Part shown: piece by piece, positions 41,301 to 52,775 of the stretch
Numbering within the stretch: position 1 is the stretch's first letter
Layout: each line of letters starts with the position of its first letter
Source of the DNA: Lineus longissimus
Taxonomy: Eukaryota > Nemertea > Pilidiophora > Heteronemertea > Lineidae
Direction: 5' to 3'
Assembly (NCBI RefSeq): GCF_910592395.1
Contig: NC_088316.1
Span: 930,001-994,000, forward strand
DNA length: 64,000 nucleotides
Program-made: the position numbers and the translations under genes
Notes under the pieces: model-generated
Databases searched by the model: none
Seen by the model: the letters and a program-made list of their open reading frames with translations, nothing else
Told to the model about the DNA's origin: nothing

Positions 41301-43974
41301 ATAGCAAGATGGGTAAGGGTATGGATTAGATGGACATCACCACTCAGCCCTCTGACCAATAGGACAACCTTTCTTGGCAAACTCTTGAGTGAATGCACTG
41401 TGACTGACAGCCAGCACTGGAATGGAATGAATACAGATAGAAATTGGTATGGATCAGGTTTTAGATTAGGACTCCCTTGCCCTTGCTGTATTTTACCTTT
41501 CTTGGCCAGCTTCGTCCTCTCTTGTTCAAACAGTTCCAGTGGAATATCTTGACTGTCGTCAACGCCTGTCTGACACTGATTGATTGACATCTCGTTGTAA
41601 CGAAGACGCTAAAACAAGCAAGAATATGATACAATTACACCAAAAGGAACATAAGAATTGGCCAGGAAAGATCATCTTGACGAAATTTAGATGGAAAGAA
41701 AACTGTTAATCTCTGATATTGGGATAAGAAGACACTTACCAGTCCATGTATATCTTTGATTTTTAAATTCACTTGAATGATACCCCACATGTTCTGAAAA
41801 CTAAGGCAAACAGACAAAATCAAAATGAGGACATTCACAATATAAGGTTGAAATTTATAGTCAGTTTATATTTTCTCAATTGGAAATTTAAAGGCTAACT
41901 CTGTGCGCTAAAATATTTGAAAAAAACTTGAATTTAAGTTATTTAATAACCTGTGGTAAAGAACGTAAACACTTCCCATGATCAACTTCTTTTGTTTTCA
42001 TTCTAGCACTCGATACTTATCCTTATCCTAAATCTATTCAATTCATTCTTCCACAGAAAGCAGCTTTATATCTGATAAAAGCTAGTCTGAGCTTAGCCAC
42101 CTGGTGTTTCTGACTTAACTTACCCCACTGTTCCATCACCACTGACACAGTTTGTGTTCTTCACGCTCGCCAAGACTTCCAGGAAATCTTTCGGAGCATA
42201 AACAGGTCGGAAGGAAGACAGATCTAAAATGGGAAAGAAAGCAAATAAGAATTGTATGCCAGGTCCCCCACAGCCTTTCAAGGGGCAATTCACCATACAG
42301 TGTGTTGTATTTCAGTTCCATGTCAACCTCCTACAGACAATTACTGCCAACCACCCAATCTCCGTGAGCATTTTATTTTCATGGATTTTGCAAGCAACAG
42401 TAATTTGCACAAATAAAAATTGCAAAAAAAAGAATTTTTTGATTGAAACAGCCGAAGGAAAAATTGCATGATCTGCAAAAATTGATATTGTTTCTATTTT
42501 TTTAATTTTTATTGGACAGTTGTTGTGAATCCCAAATATGAAAAGATGCCATTATTTTATGGTGAACACAGGCAATTAATTAAGAAATAAGTCAAGCGGA
42601 AGAGTAAATAGAAAAGATGACCATACCAGGTAAATCAGCTCCAATTTCCGTCCATCTGGCAGCGAGTTCTTTCTGGTCCTTTTCTGACCTCTGTTAAAGA
42701 AGATCATATGACTTTCTAACACTGTGTAACGAGGCATAATAACCGTAAGCAGTTAAGTGAGCAAGAGAGTGAACATTATCAGTTTGAGTCAAGTGAGTCT
42801 TACATCCAAGAAATGGATTTGAAGGCTTGCAAACAGGGACTTTTTCAAGCCATTCCTCAACCTCCTTCTTACCTTTTTCGCCAGCGGTGTGTTCAGTTCC
42901 GTACACATGGAGTTCAGACTCTTCAGAATTCGCTTCTCCCAATTTAACTGAAAAATATACAGACGACATTTCAAAACAACTCTCAGAATTTGCTTCTCCC
43001 TATATAAAGTACAGAAAATAATGGATTTGCAGTTTGCTGTCATATTAATATTAGCTGAAATATCTTTGAGTTACCTGAGCCTTTCTGAGAAATGCAAGCG
43101 GCTCCTTTGAACATTCCAAAGGGACAGCTGGGTGTGGTGGCTGAACAGCTTTCTGCATGAAGCGATACACTTCATTCCTTAACTTCCTCTCCCATCCTGA
43201 AACAACATACATGAAATGAAATACCTCCATAGCAAGAAATCAAAAGAAAGTCAGGATTTTACTTTCTGTTTGCAAATTCTAATTGTTCAATCCTGTCCTT
43301 TGACTGCTAACTACCAAGCTACTGACAGTTCAGTTTAAGATGTTGAGAAAGTACTCATACTTCAGAATGCTTTCATTTCTAAAGTTACTGCTGGAATCTC
43401 TGGCTCACCTGAACTTATCAGCGCTTGTTGGACACCTTTTTTCAAATCAACAAGTCGCAATCCTGGTTTGCTGACTTCAAACTGAAAAACATAATGAAAT
43501 ATTAAAATCCCTATATTCAAGAAGAATAAAACAAAAAGTTAGGGGGAATTAAGTTCTATTCAATATAGAACAGTTATGGTAAAATATTGCTCACTAGGCC
43601 TGCCATTAACACTTGGAGAGCTACCAGTATCATTACCATAGATTTAGCATAGAAGTCGTCTCTTTCCTGATCATTCCCCTTACTGGCCTCAGTGATCAAA
43701 CTCTGTGGAGGAAAAATTTGCTGATTTATGGGGTCAGCCTATGATGTAACCAACATTGCGTCAGTCTCATTCGTCATGACATTGGAGTCAACCGACTGCG
43801 ACCCTATAGGCCTACCCTGGCAATGTCAGTGATCATCCAGAAATAGGCAAACTGAACATTCCTTGCACTTCTTACCCTAGCAGCTTTCTGCAACTGAGAA
43901 TAGATGACTGACTTCTGCAGATCCTCGATCAATTCTGTTATCATTAACGAAAGTCCTTCTTCTGTCGAATTCAT
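38335..43974 (-). CDS. TBC1D19: TBC1 domain family member 19, 17 coding exons
   Basis: Coding exons, 5' to 3' on the minus strand: 43,974-43,876; 43,702-43,637; 43,481-43,409; 43,196-43,075; 42,947-42,873; 42,690-42,627; 42,223-42,124; 41,800-41,740; 41,608-41,497; 41,254-41,142; 40,717-40,580; 40,202-40,040; 39,742-39,633; 39,447-39,356; 38,918-38,803; 38,628-38,558; 38,403-38,335. They sum to 1,644 nt, 547 residues, close to the human ~526. All junctions are GT-AG and keep frame. Family-diagnostic stretches include NWEKRILKSLNSMCTEL, RPVYAPKDFLEVL, DVKLTATNDD, AFSGYLASDQVLLLWDRIL and AVLADLTTLKV. The C-terminal half is a TBC (Rab-GAP-like) domain beginning near GQRAELW. In the usual arginine-finger motif position (IxxDxxR) it reads IHKDVK, so catalytic activity is doubtful; the human protein, as I recall it, reads the same way. 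The start ATG is the first in the MNSTEEGL frame. Confidence 0.95.
38978..39225 (+). mobile_element. tRNA-derived SINE within a TBC1D19 intron
   Basis: The head has an A-box-like CGCCCAGTGGTAGAG and a perfect B box, GGGTTCGACTCCC, at tRNA spacing, with CAT in the anticodon region. The anticodon stem does not pair properly, so this is not a working tRNA. The body ends in GAAAAGCACCATATAAGAAC and short ATT-type repeats, a tail style common to metazoan SINEs. It lies antisense to TBC1D19 between its 14th and 15th coding exons. Confidence 0.75.
40431..40601 (+). repeat. 57-bp tandem triplication covering a TBC1D19 splice donor
   Basis: ACATGGAAAGT starts at 40,431, 40,488 and 40,545, giving three nearly identical 57-bp units. 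The last unit overlaps the 3' end of the TBC1D19 exon 40,717-40,580 and contains its donor, TATCAG|GTAGAG on the minus strand. The other two units therefore carry exact copies of the exon end and donor within the intron. Use of the distal donors would add GTA GAG TAG and stop. Confidence 0.93.
41338..41447 (-). pseudogene. Partial duplicate of TBC1D19 exon 10 with its acceptor
   Basis: The segment closely matches 41,180-41,284, including the acceptor (CCATTCCAG|TGCTGGCTG on the minus strand) and the first ~29 codons of the exon. The copy loses homology after GQRAE, has no donor and reaches TGA within two codons. It lies between exons 9 and 10. It is a decayed tandem duplicate but could act as an alternative terminal exon. 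Confidence 0.8.
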
Positions 43975-44401
43975 CTTCTTGTTGTCTTGTCATTCAAATA
44001 GCAAGCACCAGGACATTAAGTCAATTATCTAGTGGTCACACTCTAAGTTAACTTAAGGCAACAGGTTAGATGTAGCAACTGTCGATCAGCACAGCACTGC
44101 TCCTTCAGGTGTATGTATTGAAAATGTATGGTGGAGTCTCTGTACGCTACTACATTGTCGATTTTGACAGAACGAGAGAGAAATCAGAAAGCTTCCTTGG
44201 CAACAACCAAGGTTTCGCCGATTATATTAGAGAAGTAAAGATGTAAATTCTTATATCTTAAGTTTCACCCTCCAGTTCCTTTACCTCAAACTTTTGCTGA
44301 ATTGTTAGTTTTAATTGATGCCCAATCTTTAGAAAATTCGCGATTTTGTTGGAGAAAAATAAAATATTTTGACCAAGTCGGCCATCTTTATACTCCTGAC
44401 C

Positions 44402-44448
44402 TTTTCGCCCCCAGTCGTTTCGCTCCAAATCGAAGTCGTTTCGCTCCC
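44402..44448 (+). repeat. Short CGTTTCGCTCC repeat cluster
   Basis: TTTTCGCCCCC, AGTCGTTTCGCTCC and AAGTCGTTTCGCTCC follow one another within 47 bases. Motifs of this sort occur in short DNA elements of marine invertebrates as I recall, but no element ends are visible here. Confidence 0.4.
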
Positions 44449-45634
44449 TTGGACTTTTTGTTGGGATTGAGAAAGTACCCGGGAAAGTATGGCAAAGAAG
44501 ATATGCTTTCAAGGGTTGTCAAATCTACAAAGAAGGAATCGTTTGGTCATCTCGTGTGTGATCTTTGGCAGGTCACTTGTCTTTCATTATTCATCATTCA
44601 TCGGTCATCAAGACTGTGAGTGTGATCCTGGGCAAGTCTACCTTCTCTTGCAGTCATATCATGAGTGAGACCTGGGACTTATTCTGGGACTTATTATGGC
44701 GTCTAGGAACCATCTTTTGAAAAAAAAACTTTGAAGAAATCGGTTCAGTATTTTTTCGCACTGCTGTCCAAAAGTAGGCCTACAGTGATATAGAGTGAAG
44801 ACTTGTTAAATCAGTCTTGTCTAATTATTGATGGTTATCTACAGTCATGCTGAGGAAATCAGAGGTTATGTCAGCTGTTCACTCTTTCTCATTAGCTGGG
44901 TGAAGTTTCTTGCCTTAGTTGGGGCAGGTTGTAAATGTAGGCCTATCTGTGACAGCTAGGTTATATTAGGGAACTGTCGTTTGCGTGGCCTGGTCGGGAT
45001 GTCTACTTTCAGACAGGCTAGGAGTCAGCATTGTCTCTGTGGCAGCGAGGCTGTGAACTGTCTTCTCTGTGGTCACGTCGAGGTGTCTCACCAGGTCATC
45101 AGGTAGGCCAGGTTGTAACCTAATTGTCACAATGATAGTCAAGCTATAAGTTATAATACAATAATGTTGGGAAGGTGGGAGACCGAGAAGCCAAAACACA
45201 AGAATCTTTCAAATCAAGACTCAATCTGAAGAAGACATACGATATAACGGTCTTCTCTGTAGCAGGGTCGAGCTGTTGTGTCAGATAAGGCATATATGTT
45301 ATGAGATAAAATGAGATATATTGGTTGGATACCTAAAGTATCAAGAGTCAGTACAATGCAGTATAAATGATCCGGAACATTTGTAACCATTTGTAATAAT
45401 GTGGCAATATTCTCCAGTATTCTCACATCATAGGGGCCTGACACAGTATATATACCACATTATATGGACAGTATTCTTAAGAAATCACATTATACACCCA
45501 GTATTAATCGCATTATAGCATTATTCCATGTCATTACATGGTGAGGATACGTCAGTAATACTGACCGTATAATGGATAGGATGTATTTAGAAATGCTGAC
45601 AAATATTGAGGCCGAGAGATATCCTGCAGTATAT

Positions 45635-45712
45635 CATCCTGAGGAAATCAGGGGTTAATGTTTGTGTGCAGGGCCAGAGAAGCGAACATTAACCCCTGAT
45701 TTCCTCAGGATG
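45635..45712. repeat. Perfect 28-bp inverted repeat with 22-base loop
   Basis: The arms 45,635-45,662 and 45,685-45,712 are perfect reverse complements (CATCCTGAGGAAATCAGGGG in the left arm). A diverged single copy of the arm (CATGCTGAGGAAATCAGAGG) lies at 44,846-44,872. It could be the core of a foldback element. Confidence 0.9.
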
Positions 45713-47330
45713 GCCGTATACACGATGGGAATTATTTACCTGTTCTTTTATAGTATAATTAGTTAATCTTTTCGGTATATTTCAGCATATCGGGGGATAA
45801 ATGTCATTATGCGTATTTTTAGGAGTATGATGCAGGCCTATCCGGTTGTGCCGACGTAGAGCGGCTGTCCTTTTTTCCTCCTCATTCACCCCTTCCTGGC
45901 AGATAAAGGTTTGTGTTAACCCGTACATGCGCATGCAAATAACATCAACTAAACCAAATTATTGTTCATCAATTTATTTTGTATTCAACTAAGTACATAT
46001 ACAGTACAAACGAATGATATTTTACTAATAAAGCCGATCCTCGCGTCGCGCCCCTCCCGGTCAACCTCATCCTCCTCTTCGGACACGTCCCAGCCAGCAC
46101 TGAAGAGTAGGCCTTGGACTGGTCCAGGTCTGGCTAGACCGGCTTTGTGAGTCGATCCAGTAGGTCTGGGAATTCAGGGCTGACCCAAACCTGATTTTAG
46201 CCTAGCCAGGGTTGGACGAAGCTCGTAGTACTCGAGGTGTGAACCCTAGATATGTACTTGAGAGAAACAAACAATGGTGTGGTGCCGAAAATTAAAGTAA
46301 GACAACCTGCCTGCATCTTAAACAAGTAGGTTATACAAAATATGACGTATTTTTCTTTCTTGACTTGCTGTATGGCATGTATATGTATTTCTTATACAAA
46401 CAAACTGGTGAATTCCCACTGCATTTTTTTAAAGACGTTCTTGCAAATGCAGGGCAAGATGCCAGGCCAGGTCTGGGTCAGACCTGGAATGCCAGGCAGG
46501 TTAAAGCCAACCGACGTGGCCGATAAGCTGACATCCAACGACGGAACCCTAGCGGTAAATCGAAGAACTAGAACCAATATTGTATATTTTGGTCCTTTTA
46601 AGCGTCTCAGAAAGACTTATTTGGGGGAGGGTTAAATGCTCCAGCATGATGCCTGAGCAGATATCCCCCTACAAGTAGCCTAACATCAGTCAGTCGGTCC
46701 TAAAGACATTTCTAATAAACATTGGGACAATTTCTTCTGAGTGGTAGTCTGTCCAATTGACCAGGACCAAGTATCTGATTTATAGTAGGGGCCTATATGT
46801 AGTCTAGGCCTGTGGTCTGCTGGTATGACCCATATTTTGGGTATTGTAAAATTGTTATGACAAATATATTAAAAAAACTCTTACATTAGATTATCAATTA
46901 GTGTAAGAGGTATCTATCGATAAAATCAAGATCACTTTCAGGTTGATATTTCTTGAGATGAAAACGAAAGAACATATTAGTGAAGGCACATTAGCAAAAC
47001 CAAAATATTGATCTTTCAGAAATTAGTTAGGTATCAAACTTTCGTTTCTCTGCTCAACGTTTTGAAGTGGTCGTGATCGCGTAATAGACGAACGCCTGCT
47101 GACCATATACTCGTAGCACAGTGACATGTGCATATCTTTGCTAATTTTGACTATTTTGCTATACAGCCATGTATATGCAACACAGTTAATTTATTCTAAG
47201 ATATGCATGCATGCATGCCATGGTGACCAATATTGAGGATCACCGATTGTTGATGTCTGGGGCATGACCTATCCTCCCATACAGCCATTGCCTCTATATA
47301 ATGGTACCGGTACTGTTTACATCAGTCAAG

Positions 47331-47590
47331 GAGACACATATTGATGGATACCATCGGTATGTGGTCTTGAGAAGCCGGTTCCAATGACCACTCGTACCCT
47401 GGAAGGAAGCTGAGATTGCTCTGGGACTCGCTTGTCCCCACGGGCCCGGCTATAAAACACCGGCACCCCGACATGCTCGTCTTCTATGAGAAGGAAAAGG
47501 AGGTCCTAATCATCGAGATAGCTGTCAGCTCCGACAGACACGTCCTAGCACGTGCGGAGGAGAAACGATCGAAGTACTGTGGCTGTGACT
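47331..47590 (+). pseudogene. Remnant of a non-LTR retrotransposon C-terminal (endonuclease-like) domain
   Basis: The open frame from 47,416 encodes LWDSLVP...RHPDMLVFYEKEKEVLIIE followed by IAVSSDRHVLARAEEKRSKY. This pattern (H-x-PD, about 14 residues, then IIE-x-A-x-x-D and a K-rich helix) matches the restriction-like endonuclease or tail region found at the C terminus of several retroelement proteins. The frame runs straight into the satellite array and has no upstream reverse transcriptase, so it is a fragment. Family placement is by memory of the motif only. Confidence 0.5.
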
Positions 47591-48995
47591 ATCTCATCTC
47601 TCTCATCATGTTGTCAACACGGTGGAGCAGCCAGGACTGATTCGGCCTGGCTGTGACTTCCTCATCTCTCTCACCATGTTGACAACTTGGCAGAGCAGCC
47701 AAGACTAATTTGGCCTGGCTGTGACTGTCTCATCTCTCTCACCATATTAACAACTAGGCAGTGCGGCGAAGACTGATGCCGCCTGGCTGTGACTGTCTCA
47801 TCTCTCTCACCATATAGACAACTTTGCAGAGCAGCCAAGACTGATTTGGCCTGGCTGTGACTGTCTCTCATCTCTCTCACCATGCAGACAACTTGGCAGA
47901 GCAGCCGAGACTGATTTGGCCTGGCTGTGATTGTCTCATCTCTCTCGCCATATTAACAACTAGGCAGTGCGGCGAAGATTGATGCGGCCTGGCTGTGACT
48001 GTCTCATCACTCTCATCATGTTGTCAACGCGGTGGAGCAGCCAGGACTGATTCGGCCTGGTTGTGACTTCCTCATCTCTCTCATCATGTTGTCAACACGG
48101 TAGAGCAGCCAGGACTGATTCGGCCTGGCTGTGACTTCCTCATCTCTCTCACCATGTTGACATCTTGGCAGAGCAGCCAAGACTGATTTGGCCTGGCTGT
48201 GACTGTCTCATCTCTCTCACCATAATTATTGTCAACACGGTGCAGCAGCCAGAACTGATTCGGCCTGGCTGTGACTGTCTCATCTCTCTCGCCATATATT
48301 AACAACTAGATGTGGCCTGGCTGTGACTGTCTCATCACTCGCATCATGTTGTCAGTACGGTGGAGCAGCCAGGATTGATTCGGCCTGGCTGTGACTTCCT
48401 CACCTCTCTCATCATGTTGTCAGCACGGTGGAGCAGCCAGGATTGATTCGGCCTGGCTGTGACTTCCTCATCTCTCTCATCATGTTGTCAACACGGTGGA
48501 GCAGCCAGGACTGATTCGGCCTGGCTGTGACTGCCTCATCTCTCTCACCATGTTGACAACTTGGCAGAGCAACCAAGACTGATTTGGCCTGGCTGTGACT
48601 GTCTCATCTCTCTCACCATAATTATTGTCAACACGGTGGAGCAGCCAGAACTGATTCGGCCTGGCTCTGACTGTCTCATCTCTCTCGCCTTATTAACAAC
48701 TAGGCAGTGCGGCGAAGATTGATGCGGCCTGGCTGTGACTGTCTCATCACTCGCATCATGTTTTGTCAACACGGTGGAGCAGCCAGGACTGATTCGGCCT
48801 GGTTGTGACTTCCTCATCTCTCTCATCATGTTGTCAACACGGTGGAGCAGCCAGGACTGATTCGGCCTGGCTGTGACTTCCTCATCTCTCTCACCATGTT
48901 GACAACTTGGCAGAGCAGCCAAGACTTTTTTTGCCTGGCTGTGACTGTCTCATCTCTCTCATCATGTTGTCAGCACGATGGAGGAGCCAGGACTG
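47581..48995 (+). repeat. Satellite array of ~69-bp units (about 20 copies)
   Basis: Each unit contains GGCCTGGCTGTGACT, CTCATCTCTCTCA and CAGCC(A)GGACTGATT. Spacing is mostly 67-71 bp. Three variants alternate: one with CACGGTGGAGCAGCC, one with CTTGGCAGAGCAGCC and one with CTAGGCAGTGCGGCG, suggesting higher-order amplification. One unit near 48,313 is truncated. The first unit is contiguous with the retroelement remnant. The minus-strand frames reading MVREMR and TVTARP are artefacts of the repeat. Confidence 0.93.
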
Positions 48996-49084
48996 TCAAA
49001 CAGTTGTGTGAGCTCACTAGAGCTTGCACTTACATAATAGTGTAAAACTAAAATTTATATAATATATATATATATGTATATAAA

Positions 49085-49535
49085 ACCGTCTTCGGATGCG
49101 CATCCGATATGCCACGAGATCCTTCACCGTCAATTCCCTTACCGTCTTCGGATGCGCATCCGATATGCCACGAGATCCTTTACCGTCAATTTCTTTACCG
49201 TCATCGGATGCGCATCTGATATGCCACGAGATCCTTTACCGTCAATTCCCTTACCGTCTTCGGATCCGATATGCCACGAGATCCTTCACCGTCAATTCCC
49301 TTACCGTCTTCGGATCCGATATGCCACGAGATCCTTCACCGTCAATTCCCTTACCGTCTTCGGATGCGCATCCGATATGCCACGAGATCCTTCACCGTCA
49401 ATTCCCTTACCGTCTTCGGATGCGCATCCGATATGCCACGAGATCCTTCACCGTCAATTCCTATACCGTCATTGGATGCCACGAGATTTTTTGTTACCTA
49501 ACCGTCAATTCCTATACCGTCATGGATGCCACGAG
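49085..49535 (+). repeat. Minisatellite of ~56-bp units (9 copies)
   Basis: Units start with ACCGTCTTCGG at 49,085, 49,141, 49,197, 49,253, 49,303, 49,353, 49,409, 49,465 and 49,516. Most are 56 bp. Two are 50 bp, having lost six bases of the palindrome GGATGCGCATCC, and the last full one is 51 bp. All three plus-strand frames stay open through the array. A (TA)n run precedes it at about 49,060-49,080. Confidence 0.93.
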
Positions 49536-51058
49536 CTTTGTTCGCGTTGTAAAGGTTTCGGGGATACGACTAATGCATGCGAGCACCGTCGGCGGAACCC
49601 CAAACCGCCCTCTCGATCTATCCGTAAGAACAAGCCACTCTCGTGACCGTCACAGTTACGGACTCCGGACCTCCAGACTTTAGAGACCGAGCTTTTCTTT
49701 ACCTTACAATTACTGTATACTCGGCGCCTCACTTATATGTGTTGTTTTTTTCACATACATTGTTCTCGTGCTTTACGGAAAAGTAGGCCTAAAATGTTAT
49801 AGTGTCTAAAAACAATATTCAGTTAATGGAATTACACTTTTTTCCATTACTGCTTGCTTGATATTGCCCTAACAACTTTTTCATGAATCAATTTTGAGCA
49901 TTATGTTTACAACGTAGTTATTATAGCACGAATTATGAGTCTAAAATGCCAAATACTTGCAACTATTATGTTAATCACTGAAATCTTAGTGTACTAATTG
50001 CTCGCTATAAGCTAGGTTATTGCGCCCCTAAACCAACGTACTGACAGCGCTACCTCCCCGGAACTCAAACTTTAACGTGAGTTAATTGTAATCTTACTCT
50101 CTATATACCGAAGTGATTTACCTAGGAATACAGTTGCACTTCACTGAAAACTAATGATGTGTTGATGAGTTCAATGAATCCTTCGATTCCTTTGGTTTTC
50201 TTGCCGAACTGACGTCCGACAATCAATGACCCGTTGACGTGTTCCTGCAATACGCCATTGCCGTAGTGTGTAAACAGATCTATTTTTGGACGAAACTCAG
50301 CCCCTCACAAACTTTGGTCCATTTCGCCAATGATGACACTGCTTCTAGACTGTACCAGTACCACAGCACTTTAAGCTGTAGCAGCGCTAAGCAAGAGTCA
50401 AGACAAATGTCCGCTGCCAGCCGCTGCTGGACCAACCCCCTCGCCCGCCCCCCATCATGATATCAGATTCAGAGGCCTGGCTGAGCCCTGTGATTTAGCC
50501 AAATTCAATATGATTCTTTTCTACTGTGGTGTTAAGGCCCTTGTGTCATGCAGCGTATTCGGTAGCACCGGTACACAACTTATGTTAAACCGCGACGTCT
50601 GCTGCAATTCAAATTGCATATGACGCCAACGGAATTGTGACGACTTGTTTCTCAAATCTTTTAGTGAACAGTGATCACAGGCTGTGGAAATTGCGAAGGG
50701 ATGGTGTAGAGTATCGCCACAACAATGTTGATATGATCACTCGTCGTTTCAGCGGGCATGACTTGGTACATCCAGTGACCCAGCAAAAAGTAGCCTCGGT
50801 ACAGCCAAAAGTAGCAGCAACTCGCAAAAGGGATCCTTCTCTGACTGGTGACTGCACCACTTTGAACTTGGTCAGTGAGTGGTCACCATCAAATTAGACC
50901 TACGAATATCTTGTTTGGACATACACTGTAGGTTGAAACCAGTTCTCTGATCATACCAAGGTCTCATCGAATGCGCAAAACACAAGATGTCTTTAAACAA
51001 ACATGTCAGGAAATAGTGTTTTCTTGTGTTTGTCTAAACAGTCTCAATCTCTTTTTAG
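49536..51058. other. Spacer and probable 5' region of GEMIN8
   Basis: No gene is recognised. A frame at 50,637-50,897 has no domain. Because the GEMIN8 start codon sits directly after a splice acceptor, a non-coding 5' exon is expected somewhere in this stretch, but I cannot place it. Confidence 0.45.
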
Positions 51059-52596
51059 ATGCCGGCTGTAACAAAACCAGAAACCAGACGTAGCAGAGGT
51101 TATGCCACAGTGTCTCCCAGGCCACATGGCACACCCTGGCCTCCAGACTTGTCGGATCAAAACTGGTCAGAGCAGCCGTGCTTCAGTCGCTACTGGCAAC
51201 ACTATCACTCTGTCATGTCGTGGAGCAGGCTACAGAGATGCTACCATCAGCAGGCCAATGATTTCTACCACAGGTCGCATAGAGTACTTGCCCAGAGTCA
51301 ACAACCGACATCGATGTTCCATCATCAGGAAAACTTCCGGTCTGATCAGTTTGATCCCCCACGACAGCAGTTCAGGGGATGCCAATACGAATATGAAGAC
51401 GAAGACAGTGGTGATACTGATGACTGTGATGACATTGACACAGATTCGGAGGAAGATTCGGAGGACTTTGAAATGGAAATTACAAATGAGATGCTGGAGT
51501 TCTTCACCAAGTCACATCAGCATAGACTGGAAAGAGGTAGAGTTATATCCACACCAGCTTGGCATATTAAAATGCCCGCCGAATTTAATCTTTACTGGAG
51601 TTCTGCTGTATCTACACCAGCTTGGAAAATAGAAAAAATCGCACTTGAATTTCATCTCTGGTGTGTCTGAGTGCCTGTCTCATCAGTAGTTGGTGTCTTT
51701 TTAGGTCAGTTGGTCTTCAAATTGTTTAATAGACTGGAGTTTATCCTCATTATCGCCAACAATGCCCGGCTCTTCTGATTAGACAAACCAAATTGAGATT
51801 AAATTTCAAAATGTGTGCATTTCAGATGCAGCACGCGCCTCCTCTGATGACAATGGCGACAAGAAAGAACAAACACGAATAGATTTGGCTACAGGTGAGA
51901 ATAAAACCCTAAACTACTCTGTCATTGGACATCATTTGAACTGCAAATGCTGACCTCAAAAGAAAGGAGAAGATAGATAGATGACTGGAAACATGGAATA
52001 ATATTCCAGATTATAACACATGTGATTACCATGTGGCATGTATTATAGTACACAGTGTCTTTTTTATGCGCTAGCAGTCTCAAATTTTTATGTCTTTAGA
52101 CGATTTCGTCACGTTGCAAGTAATGTGGACAACTCATCACAATTCTGCCCCTAACTTCTGCTAAAGCGCCTTAAGTTTGGGCTTACATTTTAGTGCCCCC
52201 CTCTCGATCTTGATTTTTGTACAGGGACCAGCCAGTGCCGTGTTAATTCCTTAACCAAAACCAGTGTCTTCATTCCTGGTCTCTGCGCAAAAGAAGTTGA
52301 GCCTGCTGAACACTTCTCAGAAATAAATTTCCCTCAACAGGATAAATTTTTTATCAAATCTATTTATTCCAGCATCTGTCCAGAAAACGAAGTCAGACGT
52401 CACAACCAAGGCTCCCAATGAACGGCCCGGAGTACGACGAACAGCGGAGATGAAAAAACTTTACGGCAAGAGTGCTGCAATGATTCATGGGATGGAAACA
52501 GCTCTTCAGATGACGTTTGATCGAAATTGTGACATTCTCCAGCCAACTCTTTGGCCGATTATGCCATTCAATATTCAATTTGGACAAAAGGATTGA
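51059..52596 (+). CDS. GEMIN8: Gem-associated protein 8 (SMN complex), 3 coding exons
   Basis: Coding exons 51,059-51,536, 51,826-51,894 and 52,373-52,596 join by GT-AG in phase 1 and give 771 nt, 256 residues (human ~242). The N-terminal part has CFSRYWQHYHSVMSW, the family's hallmark aromatic motif, followed by an acidic run and MEITNEMLEFF. The C-terminal exon has RPGVRRTAEMKKLYGKSA and LQPTLWPIMPF, both diagnostic. Gemin8 links the Gemin6-Gemin7 pair to SMN in the complex that loads Sm proteins on snRNAs (family knowledge). The ATG lies immediately after an acceptor (CTTTTTAG|ATG), so the transcript should have an upstream non-coding exon. The middle region is much less conserved, as usual for the family. 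Confidence 0.93.
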
Positions 52597-52769
52597 TGAA
52601 CTTTGTGTAGGGTGAAATATCTAATGACAAGTCGATGCTAAAGTGTTGAAATGATTAATCCTTTCACTGCCATATAGTTTTGTTTTTCATTTCATTAATT
52701 TTGCAATTTTGTTGGACATATTGGATGAAACTTCTGAAGTCCAAATTAGATCATGTTTACGGAGATGAG

Positions 52770-52775
52770 AATAAA
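52770..52775 (+). terminator. Candidate polyadenylation signal of GEMIN8
   Basis: AATAAA occurs 174 bases after the GEMIN8 stop codon, a usual distance. Use is inferred. Confidence 0.6.

Larger units (their letters stand above)
43975..47330. other. Upstream region of TBC1D19 and spacer; repeats only
   Basis: The first few hundred bases should hold the TBC1D19 5' UTR and promoter; I see no clear core element. Beyond that there are short repeats near 44,402, a perfect inverted repeat near 45,635, and no recognisable gene. Several short open frames here show no domain. Confidence 0.5.

Noticed and set aside
47416-49646. CRISPR-like array from the regular repeats
   Set aside because: The units are directly tandem with no unique spacers, in a eukaryotic genome; they are satellites.
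49074-49683. 190- and 195-codon ORFs as repeat proteins
   Set aside because: All three frames are open because of the minisatellite period; no start context or conserved domain favours one frame.
50637-50897. 86-codon ORF upstream of GEMIN8
   Set aside because: No recognisable domain; more likely part of a non-coding 5' region or chance.
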